Source: JAOUEE01 sp051011595 (GTDB taxonomy: Bacteria; Actinomycetota; Acidimicrobiia; Acidimicrobiales; SHLQ01). From it: 12,122 nucleotides of DNA. The stretch lies in the NCBI GenBank assembly GCA_051011595.1, contig JBPCTQ010000347.1:1-12122 (forward strand). The letters are read 5' to 3'. Shown piece by piece: positions 1 through 3,894 of this stretch. The notes beneath the pieces were generated by a model. That model ran no database searches. It saw only the letters and a list, made by a program, of their open reading frames with translations, and had not been told where the DNA came from. Position numbers and translations under genes: made by a program. Each line of letters begins with the position of its first letter. Position 1 is the first letter of the stretch.

Positions 1-57
1 AACACCTACCCGATTCGCCGCCAACTCCAGGCCGCGGTGTACCAGGCCCTCGTCTAG
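1..57 (+). CDS. C-terminal end of an unidentified protein (partial)
   Basis: The first frame is open from base 1 to a TAG at 55-57 and gives the last 18 residues, NTYPIRRQLQAAVYQALV. Nearly all codons end in G or C, as in the confident genes of the window, which supports real coding. Too little remains to name a family. The gene converges on the small minus-strand gene at 109-393. Its stop codon lies inside the first copy of a 17-bp tandem repeat, so the C-terminus may be variable between strains. Confidence 0.55.
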   Translation, partial: NTYPIRRQLQAAVYQALV

Positions 58-90
58 ATCAGGCCCTCGTCTAGATCGGGCCCTCGTCTG
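44..90. repeat. 17-bp tandem repeat across the stop codon of the first gene
   Basis: The unit AGGCCCTCGTCTAGATC occurs at 44-60 and again, identical, at 61-77. A partial third copy (78-90) starts GGGCCCTCGTCTG. Each full unit contains a TAG; the first is the stop of the upstream gene. Because 17 is not a multiple of three, the second TAG is in another frame. Confidence 0.85.
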
Positions 91-108
91 GGGGGTCCTG
101 GCGCCGGT

Positions 109-393
109 TCAGCTCAGGGCGCGAAAGCGAGCAACTCGTGCCGCGCGGGCGGCACTGCGGCGCTTCCAGAAGCTCTGGCGCCAGTGTTTGTTGGAGTTCT
201 TGGGACCGTGGTCGGGGTCCCAGTCTCGGTGGGGCGTTTTCCACGCCCTTCCCGGTTCTGGGAGGTCATCCACCTCCTCGGCGGACACCTCCCCTCTGAG
301 ACTGCGAAGACTCGCTCGCACTCGTGCTTTCTCGCCATGTTTGTGGGCCCGGATTTCCTGGGGGCTCATTGGCTCGTCGACACGGTGCGGCAT
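109..393 (-). CDS. Small basic protein of unknown function
   Basis: I do not recognise this 94-residue protein. It is hydrophilic, with no signal peptide or membrane segment. The N-terminal half is charged and helix-like (MSPQEIRAHKHGEKARVRAS, then an acidic stretch EVSAEEVDDLPEPG). The C-terminal 30 residues are strongly basic and aromatic (KHWRQSFWKRRSAARAARVA), which would suit nucleic-acid or ribosome contact, though that is inference. Translation signals are excellent: AGGAG at 404-400, six bases before the ATG at 393. A promoter with GTGACA and TAGACT spaced by 17 bp lies upstream. An internal ATG at 369 is a less likely start because it lacks such an RBS. The clear promoter and RBS are the main reasons to call it a gene. 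Confidence 0.7.
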   Translation of the reverse strand: MPHRVDEPMSPQEIRAHKHGEKARVRASLRSLRGEVSAEEVDDLPEPGRAWKTPHRDWDPDHGPKNSNKHWRQSFWKRRSAARAARVARFRALS

Positions 394-426
394 GTGAAGC
401 TCCTACTGTCGTCAGATTGTCCGGTC

Positions 427-455
427 AGTCTACCGATGCGTGTGACTCGTGTCAC
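427..455 (-). promoter_or_regulatory. Sigma70-type promoter of the small basic protein gene
   Basis: Read on the minus strand, a -35 box GTGACA (455-450, five of six matches to TTGACA) is followed after 17 bp by a -10 box TAGACT (432-427). The predicted transcription start is near 420, leaving a leader of about 27 nt that contains the AGGAG ribosome-binding site. Confidence 0.55.
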
Positions 456-456
456 G
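441..456. promoter_or_regulatory. CRP/GlxR-like palindrome over the -35 box
   Basis: TGTGA-N6-TCACG is one base from the CRP-family consensus TGTGA-N6-TCACA, the type used by actinobacterial GlxR/Cmr regulators. It covers the -35 box of the small minus-strand gene, a position expected to repress or modulate that promoter. A single short match in a GC-rich genome can arise by chance. Confidence 0.3.
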
Positions 457-512
457 GAGGACTTGAACCGGTGAACTCTCATCGACGCCTCGGCCGCCGA
501 TCTTGACTGCCG

Positions 513-902
513 CTACCGCCCCTGGAGGCGGTCGATCTGACGCCGGTCACGTTTGGTCGGTCGCCCCGAGCCGCTGTCACGGACACCGGGATCGGCTATC
601 GGCGGGGAGTCGCGTCGCTGTTCCCGAGGCGGGCTGATGTCGTCGTAGCAGTCGGCCACCGCCGCGGCCGATCCGCGTTTCTCGCGCAGCCCGGTGACCA
701 CCACGATGGTGTGGTGATGGCGGCGGCGGACGGCGACGGTGTCGCCGGGACGCACCCGTTTGGCCGGCTTGGCCGTGCTGCCGTCGATGGTGACCCGGCC
801 CGCGTCACAGGCCGAGCCGGCCGCGCTGCGGGTCTTGAACAACCGCACGGCCCACAACCACTTGTCGACCCGGACGCCATCGGTGGTCACCGGCCCTGGC
901 AC
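513..902 (-). CDS. S4-domain RNA-binding protein, Hsp15/RqcP-like
   Basis: The 129-residue protein begins with a typical S4 domain (about residues 10-70): RVDKWLWAVRLFKTRSAA, then AGRVTIDGSTAKPAKRVRPGD, and a basic strand VAVRRRHH. This pattern matches the Hsp15 (HslR)/RqcP family, small proteins that bind 50S ribosomal subunits carrying a stalled nascent chain. After the domain comes CYDDISPPRE and a disordered basic tail (GRPTKRDRRQIDRLQGR). The start chosen is GTG at 902, seven bases after the stop of the upstream oxidoreductase gene, so the two are probably co-transcribed and translationally coupled. A GTG at codon 5 is also possible. The family assignment is firm; the precise role (heat-shock rescue or tail-adding quality control) cannot be read from the sequence. 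Confidence 0.88.
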   Translation of the reverse strand: MPGPVTTDGVRVDKWLWAVRLFKTRSAAGSACDAGRVTIDGSTAKPAKRVRPGDTVAVRRRHHHTIVVVTGLREKRGSAAAVADCYDDISPPREQRRDSPPIADPGVRDSGSGRPTKRDRRQIDRLQGR

Positions 903-909
903 CCCATGG

Positions 910-1788
910 TCAGCTCATCGCGCCGATCACGTCGGCGCCGAAGTGTTCGAGGGTCTCGGGGACCGCGAAGTCGGTGAACCAGACGTAGAAGCGTTCGACG
1001 CCCGACTCGGCTCGGCGGCCGAAGTGATCGACCAGCTCGGCTGCCGATCCCACCGTGACCCCCGGACCCATCTGCCCGAAACGTCGTTCGGTGAGTTCGG
1101 CGACCGCCGCCCGTTCGGCTTCGCTCGGGATGAATCCCACCATCTCCTGGGTGGAAGGCCGAGCCGAGCCGGCTGCGGCCCGGAGATCGGCGAAACGATC
1201 GAGGGCGTAGATGGGGCAATTCCACCAGTCGGCGTGTTGGGCCACCAGCGCCATGGTCTTGGGGCCGGCCCCACCGATGACGATGGGGATGCGGTCGAGC
1301 GGACCGGGCAGCTGCTGACCAGCTCGGAGCTGGTGGTGCTGGCCGTCGAAGTCGACGGTTTCGCCGGCCCACAACGCTCGAGTGACTTCGAGCGTCTCCT
1401 TCAGGCGCTGCACCCGCACCTTGGCCGCCGTGTCGCCCACCCCGAACACTTCGAACTCGTGGGGCACCGATCCCCATCCGATCCCCAGCTCGAAACGGCC
1501 ATCGGATGCGTGGTCGAGGGTGACGGCCTGACGGGCCAGGACCGCAGGATGACGGAACGAATCACACAACACCAGATGACCGACGGTGATGCTGTTGGTG
1601 TGCGCAGCCAGCCAGGCCGCGGTCATCATGGCCTCGTACATGGGCTGGTCGAGGGCCATGGGCGGGGCCAGGTGGTCCATGAGGGCTACACCGTCGAACC
1701 CGGCTCGTTCGGCCGCTTGCACCCGCTCGACCATCGTGGGCAACGACATACGCATCTGGGGCAGGAACAGCTGGAACTCGACGGTCAT
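910..1788 (-). CDS. LLM-class flavin/F420-dependent oxidoreductase
   Basis: This 292-residue protein is a bacterial luciferase-like TIM-barrel oxidoreductase, a family that uses FMN or coenzyme F420. Signatures in order are GFDGVALMDHLAPP near residue 30, VGHLVLCDSFRHPAVLARQAVTLD in the middle of the first half, the family motif LDHASDGRFELGIGWG, RLKETLEV-RALW, and IPIVIGGAGPKTMALVAQHADWWNC, which normally contacts the cofactor phosphate. The length is normal and the reading frame is intact. The ATG at 1788 is preceded by CCAGGATGACGCC, in which AGGA can serve as the RBS. It leads a two-gene unit with the S4 protein and diverges from the DsbE-like lipoprotein gene. The substrate cannot be predicted. 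With the DUF385 protein at 2360-2785 it hints that the organism makes F420. Confidence 0.92.
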   Translation of the reverse strand: MTVEFQLFLPQMRMSLPTMVERVQAAERAGFDGVALMDHLAPPMALDQPMYEAMMTAAWLAAHTNSITVGHLVLCDSFRHPAVLARQAVTLDHASDGRFELGIGWGSVPHEFEVFGVGDTAAKVRVQRLKETLEVTRALWAGETVDFDGQHHQLRAGQQLPGPLDRIPIVIGGAGPKTMALVAQHADWWNCPIYALDRFADLRAAAGSARPSTQEMVGFIPSEAERAAVAELTERRFGQMGPGVTVGSAAELVDHFGRRAESGVERFYVWFTDFAVPETLEHFGADVIGAMS

Positions 1789-1834
1789 GGCGTCATCCTG
1801 GCAGCCACGCGTTCGATAGGGACAGTCCAGCCCC

Positions 1835-1840
1835 TACAGT
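1835..1840 (+). promoter_or_regulatory. -10 box (TACAGT) for a leaderless selenoprotein transcript
   Basis: TACAGT fits the actinobacterial TANNNT consensus. With the usual six bases to the transcription start, the RNA would begin exactly at the GTG at 1847. No convincing -35 box is present, which is common for leaderless actinobacterial promoters. This position is the reason to prefer GTG 1847 over GTG 1841 as start. Confidence 0.45.
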
Positions 1841-1846
1841 GTGGGC

Positions 1847-2350
1847 GTGCGACGGATGCTGATCATCATGGTGGTGCTGGCCCTCGCGGCGGTGGGCTGT
1901 GGCGGCTCGGATTCGAGTGGCGAAGCCACCAGCACCGAGCCCGGTTCGGTGCCCGACTTCAGCGGCACCACCGTCGACGGCCAAGAGCTGGTATCCGCCG
2001 ACTACGCCGGCCAAGACGTGATGTTGTGGTTCTGGGCACCGTGGTGAAGTCGTTGCGTGAGCGAAGCCCCTGCGGTCGCAGCGGTGCAACGAGAATTCGA
2101 CGGGCAAGTAGCGGTCATCGGTGTGTCGAGCCGTGACGATCTCGGCGCCATGGAGGAGTTCGTCAGTACCTACGGTGTGAGTGAGTTCCCCCACATCGCC
2201 GACGACGACACATCCATCTGGGCCGACTTCGGTGTGACCTCCCAGCCGGCCTTCGCCTTCATCAACGATGACGGCAGCGTCGAGGTGTCGATCTCGTCCT
2301 TCGGCGAGGACGGACTCACCGAGAAGGCCAACGCCCTCATCGCCGCCTGA
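1847..2350 (+). CDS. Selenocysteine-containing DsbE/TlpA-like lipoprotein
   Basis: One frame runs from GTG 1847 to TGA 2348-2350, interrupted only by a TGA at 2045-2047. If that TGA is read as selenocysteine, the product has 167 residues. It starts with MRRMLIIMVVLALAAVGC, a lipoprotein signal with the lipidated cysteine at 18. A Ser/Thr/Glu linker follows, then a thioredoxin fold: VPDFSGTTVDGQELV, VMLWFWAPW, U67-S-R-C70, SEAPAVAAVQREF, VIGVSSRDDLGAMEEFVSTYGV, and the cis-proline loop TSQPAF (Pro134). The arrangement closely follows M. tuberculosis MPT53/DsbE (WAPWCPTC), aligning without gaps around the active site. Sec67 replaces the N-terminal, nucleophilic cysteine. The role would be thiol-disulfide exchange outside the cytoplasmic membrane. 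Translation could start at GTG 1841 or ATG 1856 instead. A nonsense-mutated pseudogene is the alternative, but the downstream SECIS-like hairpin argues against it. Confidence 0.75.
2045..2047 (+). other. In-frame TGA, predicted selenocysteine codon
   Basis: This TGA sits between the codons for WAPW and S-R-C, exactly where the family has the first cysteine of its CxxC active site. Confident genes nearby use TGG for tryptophan and end with TGA (for example 3187-3189 and 910-912), so general reassignment of TGA is unlikely. Reading it as Sec gives a UxxC redox motif with unbroken homology on both sides. Confidence 0.75.
2048..2092 (+). promoter_or_regulatory. Bacterial SECIS-like hairpin
   Basis: Directly after the TGA, TCGTTGC (2050-2056) pairs perfectly with GCAACGA (2086-2092). 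Inside, CTGC (2070-2073) pairs with GCAG (2078-2081) around the loop GGTC (2074-2077). CC at 2068-2069 can pair with GG at 2083-2084 past one bulged C. The loop begins 27 nt after the TGA, within the range accepted for bacterial SECIS elements. The E. coli fdhF element has a comparable tip, UGC-AGGUCU-GCA, whose GGUC is bound by SelB. The outer stem encodes part of the active-site motif, so structure and protein sequence are constrained together. Confidence 0.7.
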
Positions 2351-2359
2351 TCGAGCCGC

Positions 2360-2785
2360 CTACCGGGGCTCGCAGATCACCAGCGGTATGTCTCGCTCGG
2401 TGGCGGCCTGATAGTTGTCGTAGTCGGGCCACGCCGCCACGGCGGCCGGCCACCGGGCGGCCTTCTCCTCGGGTGTGGCGGTGCGAGCCCGGAGCTCGTG
2501 GACATCGGCCCGATCCTGGATGACAACATCAGGGTTGGCGTCGAGGTTGCGGTACCAGTTGGGGTGGCTGGGGGCTCCGCCCATGGATGCCACCACCAGA
2601 TAGTTCTGGCCATCGTGGACCCGAATCAGCGGCGTCTTGCGGACCTTGCCCGACTTCGCCCCGGTCGTGGTGAGGATGATGCACTCGGCCCCCTCCCATT
2701 CGAACCCGTCCGCCCCGTCGCTCGCCTCGTAGCGGGCGACGTGATCGGCGATGGGTTCCCAGGGGCTCGGTTCGTAGTTGCTCAT
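2360..2785 (-). CDS. Deazaflavin (F420)-dependent nitroreductase-family protein (DUF385)
   Basis: This 141-residue protein belongs to the DUF385/Ddn split-barrel family, whose mycobacterial members reduce or bind substrates with F420. Diagnostic segments are LTTTGAKSGKVRKTPLIRV, the hairpin YLVVASMGGAPSHPNWYRNLDANPDVVIQ, and the C-terminal FMN/F420-domain end DYDNYQAATERDIPLVICEPR. The ATG at 2785 (MSNYEPSPWEPIADHV) is preferred over an upstream in-frame start at 2833, because a TAGGCT -10 box at 2798-2793 would start the RNA at the ATG, and the extra residues do not look like the family. It converges on the selenoprotein gene with only 9 bp between stops, and diverges from the FKBP gene with overlapping promoters. 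The cofactor is inferred from the family; the substrate is unknown. Confidence 0.9.
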   Translation of the reverse strand: MSNYEPSPWEPIADHVARYEASDGADGFEWEGAECIILTTTGAKSGKVRKTPLIRVHDGQNYLVVASMGGAPSHPNWYRNLDANPDVVIQDRADVHELRARTATPEEKAARWPAAVAAWPDYDNYQAATERDIPLVICEPR

Positions 2786-2792
2786 GGCGCGC

Positions 2793-2802
2793 AGCCTAGG
2801 TT
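2793..2802. promoter_or_regulatory. Overlapping divergent -10 boxes
   Basis: On the + strand TAGGTT (2797-2802) lies six bases before the FKBP GTG at 2809. On the - strand TAGGCT (2798-2793) lies seven bases before the DUF385 ATG at 2785. The two hexamers share the TA step at the centre of the palindrome CCTAGG (2795-2800). Both predicted transcripts would be leaderless or nearly so, and the two promoters cannot be occupied at the same time. Confidence 0.5.
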
Positions 2803-2808
2803 TGTGCC

Positions 2809-3189
2809 GTGACCGACACCGATTCCAAACCACAGATCACCGTCCCCGATGGGCCGCCCCCCACCGAGCTCGTCATCGACGACCTCGTCATGGGCGACGG
2901 TCCCGAGGCCAGCGCGGGGATGCAGGTCACCGTCGACTACGCCGGTGTGGCCTGGTCGACGGGTGACGAGTTCGACGCGTCGTGGAACCGCAACGACACC
3001 TTCGCCTTCGGGCTCGGTGCCGGCCAGGTCATTGGCGGGTGGGACCAGGGTGTGCAGGGTATGAAGGTCGGCGGTCGTCGCCGCCTCACCATCCCGCCCG
3101 ACCTGGCGTATGGCGCTGCGGGTGCCGGTGGTGTCATCGGCCCCAACGAGACCCTGATCTTCGTGGTCGATCTGCGCAAGGTGGGTTGA
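2809..3189 (+). CDS. FKBP-type peptidyl-prolyl cis-trans isomerase
   Basis: This 126-residue single-domain FKBP catalyses cis-trans isomerisation of Xaa-Pro bonds and assists protein folding. There is no signal peptide, so it is predicted cytoplasmic. The core is complete: VDYAGV (Tyr44), DEFDAS (Asp56), TFAFGLGAGQVIGGWDQGVQGMKVGGRRRLTIPPDLAYG (Phe67, Val74-Ile75, Trp78, Tyr101) and IGPNETLIFVVDLRKV at the end. These residues correspond to the proline-binding pocket residues of human FKBP12. The GTG start is supported by the -10 box six bases upstream, consistent with leaderless translation; there is no Shine-Dalgarno sequence. It ends 24 bp from the stop of the convergent unknown gene, with a GC-rich hairpin between them. 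Confidence 0.95.
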   Translation: MTDTDSKPQITVPDGPPPTELVIDDLVMGDGPEASAGMQVTVDYAGVAWSTGDEFDASWNRNDTFAFGLGAGQVIGGWDQGVQGMKVGGRRRLTIPPDLAYGAAGAGGVIGPNETLIFVVDLRKVG

Positions 3190-3195
3190 GCGCGG

Positions 3196-3212
3196 GCGTC
3201 GCCTCGCGGCGC
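3196..3212. terminator. GC-rich hairpin between convergent genes
   Basis: GCGTCGC (3196-3202) pairs with GCGGCGC (3206-3212), including one G-T wobble, around the loop CTC. It fills the gap between the stops of the FKBP gene and the minus-strand unknown gene. There is no T-tract, so it would act as a weak or actinobacterial-type bidirectional terminator. Confidence 0.4.
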
Positions 3213-3213
3213 G

Positions 3214-3726
3214 TCAGGAATCCGCCGACTGCGGGCCTTCGGCTCGCACCTTCTCGACCTCGGTCATGGCGTCGCGGAGCCGGTCGATCCACTCACCCTG
3301 GTGGGTGGCGACCAGGCGCACGCACCAACCCAGAGCATCGCTGCGGCTGCGGGCCACACCCGCGTCGATGAGTGTGTCCAACACCTGACGTTCGCTCAGC
3401 CGAAGCCGGGTCATCACCGGCACGGTGGCGGTGGTGAAGGCGATGTGTGTCTCACCACAACGGGTGGCCCAGGAGACCTTGCGGCCCCACAGGGCTTCGG
3501 CCTGCTGGGCCACGCTGATCCGCTCGTCGCGGGTCGCCTCTCGAAAGGTGTCGATGCACTCGGCCTCCGCGGCCGCGTCACCGGTGGCCTCCGGTCCGGC
3601 CAACTCTCCCGTGAGCACGATCTCGTCGCGATCGGCGGCCAGGTGGGGTGGTTGCACGAACCAGTCCTCGGGAATCTTCCCGGCGAACCAGGCCGTCACC
3701 TCGTCGAGTGTCCACGTTCGGCTCAT
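3214..3726 (-). CDS. Conserved-looking protein of unknown function, possible RHH tail
   Basis: I cannot name this 170-residue protein. The N-terminus (TWTLDEVTAWFAGKIPEDWF) looks like a compact amphipathic domain, followed by an acidic middle (GPEATGDAAAEAECIDTFREATRDERISVAQQAEALWGRKVSW). The C-terminal part MTRLRLSERQVLDTLIDAGVARSRSDALGWCVRLV has a strand-helix-helix pattern resembling ribbon-helix-helix DNA-binding domains, ending in an amphipathic helix that may be a short coiled coil (WIDRLRDAMTEVEKVRAE). The start ATG at 3726 has an AGGAG seven bases upstream, a strong RBS. It is divergent from lon across 168 bp. A regulatory role is possible but is inference. Confidence 0.8.
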   Translation of the reverse strand: MSRTWTLDEVTAWFAGKIPEDWFVQPPHLAADRDEIVLTGELAGPEATGDAAAEAECIDTFREATRDERISVAQQAEALWGRKVSWATRCGETHIAFTTATVPVMTRLRLSERQVLDTLIDAGVARSRSDALGWCVRLVATHQGEWIDRLRDAMTEVEKVRAEGPQSADS

Positions 3727-3771
3727 CGGCGGGCTCCTGGAATATCGCGGCCGGATAGCTGTTGATGCACT

Positions 3772-3787
3772 GTAATCTTGTAATTAC
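3772..3787. promoter_or_regulatory. Inverted repeat in the lon / unknown-gene divergent region
   Basis: GTAAT (3772-3776) and ATTAC (3783-3787) form a perfect inverted repeat around CTTGTA. The same stretch contains TGTAAT twice, eight bases apart (3771 and 3779). It is AT-rich against its GC-rich surroundings and lies between two divergent genes, so it is a candidate operator or promoter core. TAATCT (3773-3778) on + and TACAGT (3774-3769) on - both fit a -10 box. It does not match the HspR HAIR element. Confidence 0.4.
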
Positions 3788-3894
3788 CGATCCGTCAATG
3801 ACCAGTATTCGAACCAACCGGTGCGGTCTGGTCGTCCATCGAGAGCTTCGTTCCCGTCCGCCGAGCCGAGCACCACCACACCCGAGGAGACCTC

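Noticed and set aside
739..2136. Long + strand open frame of 465 codons
   Set aside because: It is the antisense shadow of the luciferase-like oxidoreductase and S4 genes and runs through the selenoprotein in the wrong frame; it has no recognisable domain.
1841..2350. Frameshift or simple nonsense-mutation explanation for the interrupted lipoprotein
   Set aside because: Both halves are in the same frame and align to the family without gaps, so a frameshift is excluded. A point nonsense mutation remains possible but does not explain the SECIS-like hairpin directly downstream.
2057..2350. Separate 97-residue gene starting at GTG 2057
   Set aside because: It would be a thioredoxin fold lacking its first strands and active site, with no RBS; it is the C-terminal part of the selenoprotein.
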